Origin: Lomentospora prolificans
Lineage: Eukaryota; Ascomycota; Sordariomycetes; Microascales; Microascaceae
Reading direction: 5' to 3'
Assembly (NCBI GenBank): GCA_029532625.1
Contig: JARFXM010000011.1
Location: 2,232,001 to 2,296,000, forward strand
Length of the DNA: 64,000 nt
Shown: piece by piece, positions 1 through 14,108 of the stretch
How positions within the stretch are numbered: position 1 is the first letter of the stretch
Layout of the letters: each line of letters starts with the position of its first letter
Position numbers and translations under genes: made by a program
The notes under the pieces: model-generated
What the model was told of the DNA's origin: nothing
Seen by the model: only the letters and a program-made list of their open reading frames with translations
The model's database searches: none

Positions 1-3000
1 ATACGCAAACCTGTCTTCGGATCGCAACCGGGACTCTACAAATCCGGCGAATTATTCGCCTCTCTCCGCCATGATCATTTTTCATCTTCATGACTGAGTA
101 ATTACAAGAAGGCACCAGAGCTGGAGAAAGGTCAGCATTCCCTACGCGACCATGGCTACAGCATTCGACATCCCTCTGGCGGCTTGTAATTACCAACAAT
201 ATTCAAGCTGCCGCTCCATTCTATCTCGTCCTTTACAACCCAAATCAGGGTGGGTCGCTAAAGAGCGGTCCGATTTGCAAAGTTGCAAATCTACTTCGTA
301 AGTTGATGCCTGACTATCTGTAGAGGTTCCAGGGATGAGGATGTTCGCTGGGCCACTGTTCCATTTCGTCGACCCCGATCTTGCTTGAGATGTGCTGTTG
401 ACAAGGAGGCAATCGTGGCCGAAACTCGGGAAACTCCGAAGTCTTCCTTTTTTCATCATTTGTGGGTGAGTCCAAGATACGAGTTACCGTTGTCGCGCAT
501 GAGTCCTCCCATCGTGGACAGAGGTGTCTACCGCAATTACTCCAGAATGTGCTAGTCCGGGGAACACCGGAAATCAGGACGCTGGAACTAACCTGAAATA
601 CTCGGGTCTCTCTGAACCCCATATTACTGCGCTATCCAGCATTTAGCTCCTTTAGTCCACACTTCGCTATACTATAACAATGAAATGATATAGGGTTGAA
701 CATCAGCTAGTTTGGGCGGGTTGAAATTATAACCGGTCCTTGGTTCCAACCCCAAAAATCCGTCTTCGAAAGAGAAGAATCCCAAATCTAGTCAGATCTC
801 GCTCGACAGCTACGCCTTTGCGTGCAAGAGAGAAATATACCCGAGAATTTTCTGCACTATTCATGAATTTAATTAGCCACTGACGAGCTTTACATATCTG
901 AATTCCATATCTAGAAGGGTGAGGGCTGAAATACTAACCCATAACCCCCGTTGTGCCCCTCACACAGCATTCGCCATCCATCCAGCTAATGGATGTTGGC
1001 CCCGAAGCTCACAACGAAGTAATACAAATGTCCATGGACATCTCCTTGGTCTCAGTGAGACGGCACCACCCACCATTCTCTCAGCCAGTCGAAGCATAGT
1101 GATGCACCCCAGCCCCTCGTCGACAATCGCATCGCCCCACAAGAATCTTGAGCTTTAGTTGGTCCACGTTTCTGGCAGAACACAGCGTCTCGCTCCTTGC
1201 GGTGTGGGCGGCCAGCAGACATTCTCAAGCGGGTCCACCGATAGCAGGAGCTGAAATCAAGTTTTCCAGGGATATTACACTTAGAAAAGGCTTTCATAAC
1301 CCCTGTTCGCGGTGCCACTTGGTCAGAGGAGGCTCATGATAGGTAGTCGGCGATACGAAATGGACAAAGGAGGCATCAGTCGCTTATACTGACACAGAGA
1401 TGACGAGTCGAGCTTAAAACAAGGCTCGACCAAAGGCAAGGTCGAGTTCCTTCTCAAGTTAACTCTCGGCTACCTTCCGAGTCAAGGGCTAGGCAGGCAG
1501 CGAAGACTCTCTCACGATCTGCGACGAGGCACTCTCGTCCAGCTTGACACGTTTGGCGGGGGGTTTTCTTTCCTGCAGGAGGCTTGTGCTACCGTCTTGT
1601 TCTTCGAGTTTCCGAGCAGCCGGGGTCGGACGAGAACCATGGCCAGGGGAAATAGAAATCTATACGAATCAAGCCTGCTACGAAGAGGACGGGATAAAAG
1701 AACATTCTGGAGGGAGAACGACGTGCTGGGATCTTTGTTCGTTTTGTGTTTGTACCTGAGATAGGATCTACCGGCATGGCAGACCGGGAAGTAGACTCGA
1801 GAAAGACGGGACCAAGGTGAAAGAACACCGACCCACGGCATTGGGACGATAGGGGCCCCAGGCATTAGGAACTTGCCCGGAGCTAGCATGGTTGTTGAGC
1901 ATGTATGTCGTCGAGTCTTGGACCAAGCGCGTGGTGTGCAGTAATAGTGCTTACGATGCCCTGTAATTGTAAATAGATCCGCGCGGTGTCGATTGACTGG
2001 GATGGCACGAAAAGGGAGGAGGCTTAGAAAGTTTTGAAAGGCTGGAGATAGTCAAGCCAGACTCCAGGCTCCATAACATCCATCCGCTTGCACCGCGCCG
2101 CATACCAGGGATGACCATGGATAAGACAGACCAGAAATGTTCGATTCCTCTGTGGTACCAGCTGGCGTTGTGGGTCCCGGTCGCTACGTACGCCAAGCAC
2201 GTTCTTGGTGCTGGCAAGGACAGTTCTGGTCGATGTACCAGGTATTCCTTGTAATGTACCATAGTGACCTAGGCAGCATATATACGACCACTAACCATTT
2301 GAGCGACCAAAGTGGACTCGTTGATGAGGGCGAACTTCCAGAAGAAGAAGTAGGCCTACGATCCTGTCGCTTCCCCGAAGCCACGACCCAAACAATCGCC
2401 AATGGACTTGGGTTGCCAGACGCCTGGGCGCCATCCGGCTGGTCAGCATCCCTGGTAAACGCGCCCTGCACTGTATCAATATGTACCTTGCACCCACCCT
2501 TGCTCTGACCAGCCTCAACTGTCATATCCACTCCCTGCCACGAGGGGCAGAACCTGTCTCCTGGTACGGTGTGAGCATGGGTTTGCCAGCGCAATTCCAG
2601 CCCAGCCTGAAGTTCGCGTTGGGCATCGAGGCGAGCAGGAAGGGGGGCCGCGGAACTGACCCTGGGGCCGGTTTTTTCTTCGGGCTATCCAAGGGGGACA
2701 AGTGAAAACAGGCTGGAAGGTTCAGGGCGATATCCGGGAACGAACACCCGGCTTACAGGATTGTCACGCCCCAAACGCCTCCCTCCGCTCCCGAGCAGGA
2801 GGAACACCAGGCATTCATCATTTCAATGTGCGAGGATCTGTTTGTCTATCCCATATTACAGGTACTATTGCCCTCTTTAATTGGTGTGCTCACGCCACGC
2901 ATACCGCCACCAGCCTCCAAACAGAAGGACGAAAAAAGACGCTCGCAGAAGACACCCTGCTTATCGCTCGGTAGTTAGGTCCCATTTCGGGCAGTCCCTT

Positions 3001-6000
3001 CCATAAGCCCAGACCTATCCTGTTCCATACAAAGGTCCAAAAATATCTGATGCAATCCACAATTGGCCTGACCTCAGTCCTAACCTGCTTGCCTCAAGGT
3101 CAAAAGGCCCAGTGTGGGTCCGGTGAAGCTCCATCACTTGCTTTTGCTCACCGATACCGAGGAATCCCCTGCCATCCGTACGTTTGCATGGCCATTACAG
3201 GTCTGACTTTGCCAATTGCTGATCCCAACAGATTCCCCATCACTCTGTTCGAACACTTGACTCAAACTTCTGATTGGCGACCTCCCCCGTTAAAATTAGG
3301 TGACTGCTACAAAACCCACAAACTAACAGCGGTCGTTCCATTAGCAAACCATGAGCTCGCTGAAGTAGTACAAGGGGTCTTTGAAAACAGCAGAGCGCAG
3401 TCCGGGCTGTCGGGAAGGAGGTTTGTGTGGAAAGTCATGATGGGAAACCAGCATCAACATCAAGTACCTAGTTTTAAACAAGGCACCAAACACAACTGAG
3501 AGACAGCGTACGGCATGTGACGGGTCAGCGGGTGTTTCCGCCATGTCACATTGATAGATTATGAAAATATTTGGTATTGTATTGACCAGTGCGATTATCA
3601 TGGGTTCGCTGCAAGCTCTCCCTCACTGCCATCTCGTCCAGGCTGCATCGCCTGGAATTGTTCTCGTCGCTGCATGGAACTCTTCTAGAACGAGCCATGA
3701 TGCTCACAGGCTGTTAAGCTCAGGTAAAGCTCCCGCCCAGTGCCCACGGCACGTTGCACTTTACCGGAAGAGTAACATGTCTGTACCCAGTGTGTCATGT
3801 TTGAAGCACGGAATACAACAACGTCGCGAAATGAGGTGGGAAGGTGCGAACCAAGCCGGGAGAGGAATGAGCGGACCCGTCTCACGAATCCGAACACACT
3901 TTTGCCCAAAGGGGCGGCCCCTTTTTTTCAAACTTCGTTTCTTAGTAGCGAAATGCTCGAATCTTGGGACCGCGGTAGTGGTTACGCGAGACGCTCAAGA
4001 GCTTGACCCAGAGCTTTCAACAGCTTATTATTCTGTATCGATGTTTGCGAACCCCGCCACACGGCAAGGGCATCCTCGCTAACAACGTGAAAAGGAGGAA
4101 TAAAACTCAAGTGTCGCGGATATTTGGTGGTGAGTGACTTAATTAGCGGCCAAGGGTCAAGGCCTGATGACGATGTTCACGCGCAGAGATGCCTGTCCAG
4201 AGAGGACCCGAGGCTGCGTCTACTTTATTCCCTAAGGAGGGCGGCTTAGCCCATGGGTACACACGTGTCCAGCCTCGTAGAGAATGCTTCCACGGGCGTT
4301 CCTGCATTAGCCAGCGGGGCAACGAAGAAAAAAGCGCTGTATAAGGTTAGCACTGGTACTCTTCTGTGGTCTACAGTGTCAGGTTAACGGCCAACACTCT
4401 CAATGAGGACAGAACTGTGGCCTTGAGCTGCCTCCACCACAAGAGACAGTATTTTCGATGAAACAGGAGCAATCAAAGGAAGTATTTAGCAAGGGCTCCC
4501 GTTCGATATCACCTTCTCCATACATCATGTGTATATATGGGCTCCAGACCTAGTAGGGCCGGTTGAATGCTGACGTGGGCAACGGGAAAAAAATCTGAAT
4601 CGCCCCATTGACCCCAGACTCGACAGGGGTGATGTTCTCCAATGAAGAGGCACACCAGCCAGGTGGTCAAGAGACAAACCCACGCGCCCTGCAGCCAATG
4701 ATGACTTGGCGTTGAGACTTCTGGCCGTCCGCCAAATCCAGCATTCGCATCACGCAAAAATCATGTGACGGCATAGAAGGGGGACTCTTTGTGGTCGAAT
4801 CTTGTTATTTTATCCTCTTCTGGTGGCGGCAAACTTTCTACGCAATCTAGAAGGCAAACCCAGAAATAGGAACAAAATTTGGAACGATATCTTGACTGGG
4901 ACCAGCCCAGGCAACGAATCGGTCCATTGCTCATGCCACCCCAGACCTAATGGTGGATTCCCCAAGGTCAGTGTGCTAGCTTTGACTCGGTAGTATCTAT
5001 ACCTACCTCGACCTCTGTCTCAGACAATTATGGACAGTGTAAGCTACCTCAATTTAGGATGATACGTACAAAACGGTACGCTTCATTTGGGAATCTGCTG
5101 TCAATCTTGTAACAGGCCCAGATTCACAGGGGATAAATGGGAACGGGCCTTGCCCGACACCGCTAAACTTGGTTTGGAAGTCAGATCAGTGCCTGTTCAA
5201 ACTCTCTTCGTCCCACTTTCATTTCCTCAACCGGCCCAGACGGGTAGGTCCCGCCAAGCGAGCCAATGTCCACTAGGGCCTTCAGTGCTGGAAGTGGACT
5301 CTCCTGTGAGCGCTGCTCAACCTCGGCGCCCAGGATCACGATCCCTCTAGCTCGTGGATTCATAGAATCTCGCTGGCGCTTTTGTCCAGCGATGTGAGCG
5401 ATCGGGCAGGCCACCGGTGAGCTTGAGTCCTCCTGGTGTCCGGATTACAAGTGGTATCCTAATTCGTTCTCATTAATTATGCACTACCTTGGCTGTTATA
5501 ACTCTTGTGCTCTCGCACTCGGCTCTTACCTCTTGAGTAACACTCCCCAACGATGGGCCAGCGAGAGGGCGCCGACGTGTCCATCCCAACTTGATTCGTG
5601 AATTTTGCTTGGAAGCTGTGACAATCTGTCCGGAATGGTCAGCGCCTTCTCTCCTTACAAAGCTAGCTTAGCGGCTCTCCCGCCCCTGTGAGGCTCCCGA
5701 TTAAAATGCGTTCCAACCGATCCAAGTCCACCTATCGGATCCGCGTGGGCGGGAAATTTGGCAAGGGCTTAGGATTCCCCAGCAACCTCCCGGTGTGCCA
5801 AACGGAAGATTCCTTGAATCGGAAACGCAACAACAAGTGATTCTTTGTGCTTTACAGGGGTCCCTTTCATATTTCTTTCACTTCCAGAAAAGCGATTCGC
5901 TGAAATGGCCAGTCCACAGTCCCTTGAACCCACGAACAACAACAAAGGGCTAAGCTAGTCATGACGGGAGTCGATAACAGGCAATTGCGAAGATGCGAAA

Positions 6001-9000
6001 TGATCCTTGGCGAAACGTGTTTGATGGTGAAGCGCCACACGGGGATGGCAATGCTGGACTCTTTGTGCTCTTCCTCGGGAGTCAGATAACTCCGCCCTGG
6101 AACGTAAGTGACTTGTACTCCGGAGAAGGCCAATCACCCACCAAGAACACGGACGTGTTTGGCTCGGTCAGACCGTGGGTCTCTGGGGTTATAGGGGTGC
6201 ACCCTATATTCCGGTGAAGTCAGGTACCTCCCTGACACCCTTAGCCATTGACTCATCCATCACCCAGCTCCAGAATCTTAACAGAAGCTGGCTGGAAAAG
6301 CATCCGAGCGCCAGGGCATCATATTGCTAGCATTCTTCAAGCATTTTCCTGTGAACCTTTTGGTATCTGCAGATCGCCTTTACTTGTACAAGGGGCTGCA
6401 TATTAACCACATCGATGCGCACGTAGCGAGAAACAACGGGTTTCTTGGGGGCCAGAACGCTGTCGAAGGAAGCCTTTTGGCACCGGGGAAGGGCTTCCGC
6501 CTTGCAGCTCTGGAGCAGGAGCTCCCATGTCGCTGATCATGCCGAGGCGACAGGGCTAATTTTAAAAATTTTCTTCTCACTGTTGAGTGTTCCTTTGCCG
6601 CTGATCATTGGCAGAGTCCTGCCCCAACCTGTCAATTTTTTTGCAGGGAATTTCTGGAACATCAAGATCCCTAGAGGAAAAGTGTTCGGCGTGTCGCGGC
6701 CCTTTGTCTCATTTTGTTGGCCCCGAGGCTCATCCCCGGACCCAAGGAACCAACCAAATATTCGCCCTTTCACACCAGCCGCTGGCTATGGCAGGCCAGG
6801 CCTTGGCTCCCCGAAGAGAATCTTGAGGGGATCCGCCCATCTGCGACATGGCGCGCGCGGGCTTTCGTTGCATGAGCGCGGGCGAAATGTTTGATGGATA
6901 TTATTTATCAATGAAAGATGGTGGGGACGTAGGAAAGACGGGACGAAAAGATCGAAAAATGACGGCTGGCGGTAAAAGAAGGAATGCCGGTAATTACAGT
7001 CATCGTTGTGTTGGTAGTGGGACGTCAAAAGTTGCCGACACTCCAGGGCCACTCTCTTCCATGTATATTGGCGATGCCCCACAAGCTGCTTCGGCGGATT
7101 TGGCGAAGACAAAGAGAGATGACGGGGAGGCCTGGTCTCCCGAAAGGATATGCCTCGATCATGGCATCATGAGAGGCAGAGCTCAGGAGACTCTCATCGA
7201 CGGCGTCTTCCTCGACAAGCGGGCTCTCATCAGGTAGACTACTAGGTGGACGGTTGGACACACTCATGCCACTGTCAACCAGAAACCTCATATTAATTGT
7301 TTTAATTGGGTCCTGGCTGGCGGATGGATGACGAAGAAACGAGCCACGCACATGGAGAGATGTTTAAGCGACCGCTGAGCAGACGCACATCGAGGCAGTA
7401 CCTTGGTTCGGTGAGTTATGAGTACCAAAGAAGCTCGACAAAGCGTTGGACAGGCCAAGAAGGAAGGCCGGCAAAGAAAAAAGAGGTGATGCTCAACCCA
7501 AAACGGAGCGCGACGGCTCAAGCCACTGCCCAAACAGGACTCAGAATACCACCTCCATATGCACCCCATCCCGCAGGCTCTCGAATTTTGGTTGGCATAG
7601 TTTCTGTTTCTGGAATATCTCTTTCCTGATCATGACCAAAGCAGTATGGGTGTTCTCTGGTCCCCCAGAGATGAGACAGATGATTACCCCGTAAAAGCAG
7701 CAAGTCCCCAATCCACTGACCTTATTCACGCCAAAGACAGAAGTACCCCGGCCGGTCTATCCGCCCTCCGTGCGGGTTATTTTAGGCCAAGCTCGACCCT
7801 TCTTGCAATTCTCTCCCATTCCCGTCTATCCGGTGTGTGGAGAGAGTCACGATTGTAAACGCAACCTACTTCATCGTCGGTCAGACGACTCTCCAGCAAT
7901 ACCTACTGGTATTTGGGATGAGGCGATATATAAATTAAATAAATTGCCGGCTTTTGGGGGGCTGGAGAAAATCAGAAAGACGGGAATACCTGGTCCTCTA
8001 TGCGCTTCCAATGAAGGATTCTATATCACATACCGCCTGGCACTTGGGGGGGAGTGCGATTAGGAATTCTCGGGCGGAAGAACTGCCAGCCGGATTACAC
8101 GGGTTTTACGCGCATTTCTGGGCAAGGCCAAGACTAGAACGGAAAATGTTGTTACTCAAGCCCGCGCGCACGCATTCATTCGTGCGATCGTACTCAGTGG
8201 AAGAAAGTCACGTATATTACAGATACTGTTCGCCACGTCTTGTTGCGCCGGGGAAGGCGGAGAGAAGCGAAAGCCCACTCCGGTACACTCTTCCTCCGTC
8301 GAAGCCGGGCGCAAAAATGTACGTTATGGGCGGCGCTGACACTGGTCGTTATCATACGAGTGAAATAGGCACACTCCCTCCATAAGCAGAGGCGCATCCA
8401 CGATGAAAGTGAAGTTCAGGTTGCAGATGTTCGTTGCACTTTCGGCCTGCATCAAGTGGCGAAACATATGCGGGTTGCGGCCCCCGTGCCATCTCATTGC
8501 AGCCCAAGGCATATCAGATGTGCAATCACCAACTCCCGCCAGATTGCAGCATCTCACGGATCTGTCAGAGTAGGGTTATGCTGGATGTAAACCCCCAAGC
8601 GTGGGACTTGAGAGTTGTCCGGAACGGAGGGGAGAGTATCGGGACTGGATATCAAGGGTAGAGTACCTGTTTCGAGAATCGGCCAAGGTTCGGGCGACCC
8701 TCAGAATAATAAATAGTCGCCATTCTGAGAGAAGAAGCCTATCCCGCCGCCGGATTGGAGCAGTAGTATCGTGTACACCAATGGAGAATCTTCAACATAT
8801 CATTCTCAGGGAACGGCCCGTGGCCTTGAATAGTATCGCTTGCGAACATGAAAAAGATCGTCGAGACTAACTTTGTTTGGGATATCACTCCTATTTACTT
8901 GTAGAGATGAACATGCTCCCGGCTGATCTACGTTTGCAATTATATAAGGCCTGTATCAGTTGCAGTGCTCTTCGGATCAGGTTTACACGTTATTTGACAT

Positions 9001-10858
9001 ACTCTAGGATGTTTCTCTATCTTCTAGCCGTCAGTTTGGTAGCATTAGCACTCTGAGAAGCGTCAGTCGACGCTCATGTAGTCTCACCTTCTCTCAGATT
9101 CTATCACTGATATCATTTCCCTTCGTCTCTTCGCTCCTTCCTCGTCTAGTCCACGAACCCGGCCTAGAATGGCCTTAAATACCAAATAGCTTAGCCATAT
9201 AAGTACCATCAGCGATTAGTCAAAAGGTTGATGCATTTAGCCCCTTTATCTATACGGGCTTGAGGTCATTTGGGCTTGGAAGAGCGAGCCGCAGCTATCA
9301 GGGTCGATTCTTGATGGGACCCATTTTGTTCTCGATTCCTTTTTATGCTGCAGCCATCTCTTTGCTTGTATTTGAGGTGGTTCCTAAGGTGCTCGTAACA
9401 GGAAACCCAACTCCGACTCTCTCAAACGATGGCGGTTGCAGCCTTCTACGTCTGGTATCATGACACCTGCTTTCGGTGCTTCTGACTCCACCGCGGATTC
9501 CCCCTGTACTATGAAGGTATTTTTGAGAAACTAGTTTAAGATGACTAGACAGAAACGAATGCTATTGATGACACTTTCCGAAAGATTGTCGTGGCCTCGT
9601 GGTATCTCCCGGGGTTGTGATGAGTTCTGTCGTGGCATAAATATCTACTGGCGTCTTGCAAATGCGGCAACACAGGAGCGAAGTTACTTACAAACGGAGA
9701 TCTACCAGTATACATTTTGTAAATCAAATAACAGAAGGAATGGATTAAACGCCTCCTTCGTTGATGAAACATTCCACTCAATATATGGCCATCTTCACCT
9801 AGCAGATACGGTCTACAGCCATCATTTAAGAGCTTTTTGGTGAGTTTAGCGTAGAACCTGTCCTACCCTAGAAGGCAGCAGACCAATAGGTGCTATGGGG
9901 AGGCTTATAGGCTTTCGCCTTGTCACGATTTCTTTACAACCGTACAAGCATGGAATTAAGAATTCCTATGCATCCATCCATAGATTCCCAACGTCGTCGA
10001 GTACTTGATCACAATCCACCACACCAAACTATCGCCATGGGGGATAACAATATAGAGAGCAAACGCTCATATAAGTGCTCGTGCATTACCCTCTTGAACC
10101 ATATCACAGATGTGAATTCTGGCTTTAGTTTCATCGTCTCCTCGAATATAGTGTCTAGTCGCTACTCCTATACCTCGCGAGCAGATTTACCTTTTCCAGT
10201 TCTGCAGTAACTTAGATATGCTACAAGGAATTCACCGTCGGTAACTTGGTTAATATGCAAATTAGGCGTTAGATCGGATACTGAAGTATTTCCGAGCATT
10301 CTTTCAGAGCCGAGCCTGAACTGAAGCTATGGACTAATCGCTGGGGAGAGGGAGCCACTCAAAGTGGTTGGAGGAAGAGGACTTGTACATACGAAGTATA
10401 AAACTATTAATGGAAAATAAGTCTAGATATCAATACTATTACCAGAGAATTGGCAGGTCCGACGCAGCTTCATTGTTCGTGTTAGGAAGGTCTATTTGAA
10501 GGTGCACTTACACGCGACACAGTGTTTTATGTAAAAAATGACACCCATAACTTGATTTGAGGTGCGTCATCGTGGGCTCCGCGCCTGACTAAGGACCTGT
10601 CCGTGCTGGCTGGGCGGGGGGCCCGCTGGGTGCCTCGCACGCTTCACACACCGAACCCCGCCACGAGTTGTCAACCACGAAACCTCGAAGCTTCCGGCCT
10701 CACAGCTACACCCCGGATATCGTTTACATGCGAACCTATTTCGGCCGCCTATACGACTAATAGCGTACGATCAATCTGTCTGGGACGCATACAATTCCTA
10801 TTTAGCCCTCCTCGAATCTCTCGACCTGGCCGATCCCACCAGGGAGCTCATCACCGAC
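1..10858. other. Gene-poor region (left edge)
   Basis: I see no gene I can support in this stretch. Open frames on both strands are short (up to about 170 codons), many begin with TTG or another non-ATG codon, and none shows a known domain or a chain of frames joined by good splice sites. There is no tRNA or 5S rRNA that I can recognise, and no terminal repeats of a transposon were found by eye. The part after about 8.9 kb looks more AT-rich. One ATG-initiated frame at 3561-4082 begins like a secretory signal and is treated as a finding. The region could be decayed mobile DNA, long non-coding RNA or lineage-specific sequence. Confidence 0.6.
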
Positions 10859-11606
10859 ATGTCTATCATCCAGCAGCATTCCGAGGCAACGCTCGGCGAC
10901 GCCTGGCGCACAATTAACATCGATGCCCTCGAAGAGGACTCGCCTTATAACTTCGATACTTCGACGCTATCTCCGCCTCAACCCGAGATCTCGGAGGGTG
11001 ACGTGCGGGGATTGGCTGGCCAGGTCAGGCAGCTGCTTCGGGGCGGAGACGCGGAGGGTGCATTGAGGGGATGCTTGGAGTTTCCTGTTTACAACGGCAG
11101 CGACGTCACAAAGGTACGAGCGATTCAATATACACACTTCCGACGAGGTTCAGTAAAAGGCGAGGAGCTGACGCAGCTGGATTATAGGATTCACACTTGC
11201 AGACCATCACCGAGGTGCTCCAGTCCATCAAGGCGAGCGAAATGACCCCGCTACTCAACCGAATCTACCAATCCGAGGGGGGAAGTGAGCTTTTGGATGT
11301 CCTCATGAAGTATCTGTATGTCCCTCCTGTCCTGAAACTCGTCAAGAGTGTCGAGTTAACCTCGAGTTAACCTATCACAGGTACAAGGGTATGGCAGCTT
11401 CGTCCGCGGGCCCGGGCCCTAAGAGCCCAACCCGCATCGCTTCCCAGGCGACTGGAGGTTTCAGCCAGGTTGGCGCGAGGCCAGGTTCGGTGAACGAGTC
11501 GGTTACCGCTGCTATGAGCGTGCTTTTGAGCTGGCACGAGAAGGTCGTCGAGGTTGCTGGGCTGGGATCCATTGTAAGGTGTATGACTGATTTCAGGAGA
11601 GTCTAG
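10859..11606 (+). CDS. ARPC5: Actin-related protein 2/3 complex subunit 5 (ARPC5, p16-Arc)
   Basis: Small subunit of the Arp2/3 complex, which nucleates branched actin filaments at cortical patches and endocytic sites. Three exons are inferred: 10859-11113, 11203-11315 and 11381-11606, giving 197 residues. The start is chosen because it leads directly into WRTINIDAL, the conserved ARPC5 N-terminal block. Other family hallmarks are ALRGCLEFPVYNGSD before intron 1, MKYLYKGM spanning intron 2, and the C-terminal segment LLSWHEKVVEVAGLGSIVR. Intron 1 is 89 nt and intron 2 is 65 nt, both GT..AG and phase-consistent. The gene is convergent with the methyltransferase gene that ends 256 bp downstream. 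It shares an endocytic role with the AP-2 alpha gene nearby, but co-regulation is not implied. Confidence 0.93.
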
Positions 11607-11862
11607 ACGGAAAGTGGGGTGGGAGGAACCGTTTCTGGAGCATACAATGGAAGGGGAAAAGTAGGTTAGCCAAGATTTGGTCAGGCGTTTTCAATTGATT
11701 CGGTCGTGTATTCAAGGGTCCTGTCTTCATAAATCGGTCATGTTGACTACCCAATCTTCCCATGCTTCGATGTTCTCAATACTTAGTGTTACAATGGCAT
11801 CACACGGGACCTATTAAAGTGCGCTGCCCATGGGATATAAATACAACAGTCCCCCGCCCTGT

Positions 11863-13004
11863 CTACTTATGTTCCAGAATATCCTTGAGGTTCACCCGCC
11901 CACTACCCCGAGCTAGGGGCTTGGCCTGGTTCTCACCCTCGCGCCATCCAATCATGTAAATGATTCTAAATGTTGCGGGGAGACTACCATCTTCGTTGCC
12001 ATGAAGCGCACGGTAAATAGCTTCACCCGCCATCAGCGTATCCTTGCCAATGGGTCCCATCTCGCGGCCGAGGATGGCATTACCCTCGCCCATTGCCTGA
12101 AGATCCTGCATTAGAGCGAACATGTTAGGATAGTCGACAATGATGTCATCAACATCCACTGTCAACATCTTGAAGCCCGCCTTTTGCAGCAAGCCGCCAA
12201 CATCCCTGACGTCCGCAAGAGGAGAGACATGCGGGGAGATACCTCCACGCCTCTCCTGTTCCGCAAGTTGGAGTGAGGTGCGAAGCTCGAACAATGTATC
12301 GCCGCCAAACATGGCACCCATGAAAGCGCAGTCCTTCTTTAGGATGTTGTTAATCTGTGAGAGGACTCCTGGGAGATCGTTGATCCAGTGCATACTGAGG
12401 GAGCTCAGAACTAAATCGAATGACTCGGGATCGTACGGTAGGCTCTCCTCATCATCGAGGACATGTCTCGTTATGTTTAGCTCCTTGTTAAAAGGTAGTT
12501 CGGCGTCTCGGTAGAGCATCGTTCCTGAAGAGTCCGCTGCGACTAGTTCTGTGATCCGTTTCGCGATTGGATCGGATACAGGATTGGCAGGATCGGGATC
12601 GGGATTCTCACGCGTTAGGGCTCGGGCAATGTTGCACGAATTTGCGCCTAGATCGAGAACCCTTGGATACTCTCGCTTGATGTCCTGTAGGCCGAACGAT
12701 ATTCGTTATATTTCTTGAGTCTCAGAATGCGGTGCGCGCGCCACGCCATGTGGATTGATTATATGGAAACTCTTACAAGTAGTCGCTCGCATAATCTTAT
12801 GGCAACCTCATCTTTGAGGTAGTCTGCCGTTCGGCTAGCGTCTGCGTCCGACGCGGCGCGCTCTTTCTGCATCCATTTCGTCCGGCGGTTAAAGACTTGG
12901 AATCTGGGGGCTCCGGGCGCCTGCGTTGCGTACGAGCGGATATAGACAAAGGAGTCGAGCCGTAACCTAGCTGCAGGCCGTAAAAAACGCAAGTTTTGAC
13001 TCAT
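11863..13004 (-). CDS. NDUFAF5: Mitochondrial complex I assembly methyltransferase-like protein, NDUFAF5 family
   Basis: SAM-fold protein of the family whose human member hydroxylates an arginine of the NDUFS7 complex I subunit in the mitochondrial matrix. Two exons, 13004-12777 and 12684-11863 (intron 92 nt, phase 0), encode 349 residues, close to the human length. The N-terminus is rich in Arg and lacks acidic residues (MSQNLRFLRPAARLR), as expected for a mitochondrial presequence. The motif I region is RVLDLGANS (about residue 83), and the family blocks SSLSMHWINDLPGVL, FGGDTLFELR and LLQKAGF follow in order. The start ATG is the first in frame before the presequence; an upstream in-frame extension begins with a non-ATG codon. 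It is transcribed divergently from AP-2 alpha across 1.1 kb. Confidence 0.92.
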
Positions 13005-14108
13005 GATCTGGGTGGATGTGGATGTCAATGCCACCACATCTGCGTGGATGGGCTCTGGCAACCTTGTGTTTCTGGATTATAGTTGGAGGGCGATGGGCGA
13101 ATCACGGAAGTCGTTTTATCGGAGAGATAATCGATCTCTTTCGCATCTCTTTCGCATGTGGAGTTATTTTCTTTTGCAGGGCGCTGTTGAAGAAAGCTCT
13201 TATCGATAAGACTCGAAGAGCACGAAGATAGTACGTACCTACACTAGGTCCCTTGTAAATATGGAGTAAAAGGGGCGACAGCGAGCAAACTGTGCATTTC
13301 GCACGGTGCCCAGGGTCTCTCCACTTTGGTAGTCACGTTTTCTTGAATCCGACTCCAACTACTTCGTAAACCTATCGATCTTGGGCCAGGGAGGCTTTCT
13401 CATGAGCATGCCAGACACGGATTGAAGCGGATGACGAGCTAGCTCAGACCTTTACTCTGAGATCGGGATTTGGATTGCCATCACCGGTTGAATTGTGGGA
13501 TTTGTCAACCACCCTTTTGTTCCCGTTACCGTTCAACCCGACCCGACGACGGGAGCTTGAGCCCAGACCCGACATCCCCGCCCACCACTCCTCCCCACGA
13601 CGAAACATTGCGAGGCGCATACTTGAAGAATCTTTGTGAACAAGTCTATTTCGACATCACTTTACGATCCATTCGGAAAGGATTGGAATAGATTGGTGCC
13701 CACACAAGCAGTCGTGCGCTAGTTGAAACACTCCCTAGCTGTATTCCACCATTCCTACGGGGACCCCTATTTTCCCGAAGACGCATCTTACGACAGCACG
13801 ACTGCCACAAGCCATCGAAGCCTCACGGACCGACATCATTTGCAACCTTGCATCTGCCTCTAGGCACGGAACTCTCTAATACTTTGAGCGTACCGCGATT
13901 ACGACCCCAGATGCTGATAGACTGTTGCTTCGTGGTTTGACGGGCATGCGTGTAAGTGCACTCAAGCAGGAGTCCATCTTGATTCTGTACGTTTGAAAAG
14001 GGTGGCCGCAGTAGACCGTAGGTTCTTGCGCGGCACATCAGGTTGGAGGGTAACGCGAGCCTTACGACGAACTTCGACTTCTTTCCATATTCCTAAAGCT
14101 TGCGTACC
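13005..14108. promoter_or_regulatory. Shared divergent upstream region
   Basis: About 1.1 kb between the start codons of the NDUFAF5-like gene (leftward) and the AP-2 alpha gene (rightward). It must hold both promoters and 5' leaders. The open frames inside are short and unconvincing. No individual control element could be assigned. Confidence 0.5.

Noticed and set aside
2137..2165. GTTCGATTCC resembling a tRNA B box
   Set aside because: The T stem does not pair and no A box lies at the right distance upstream.
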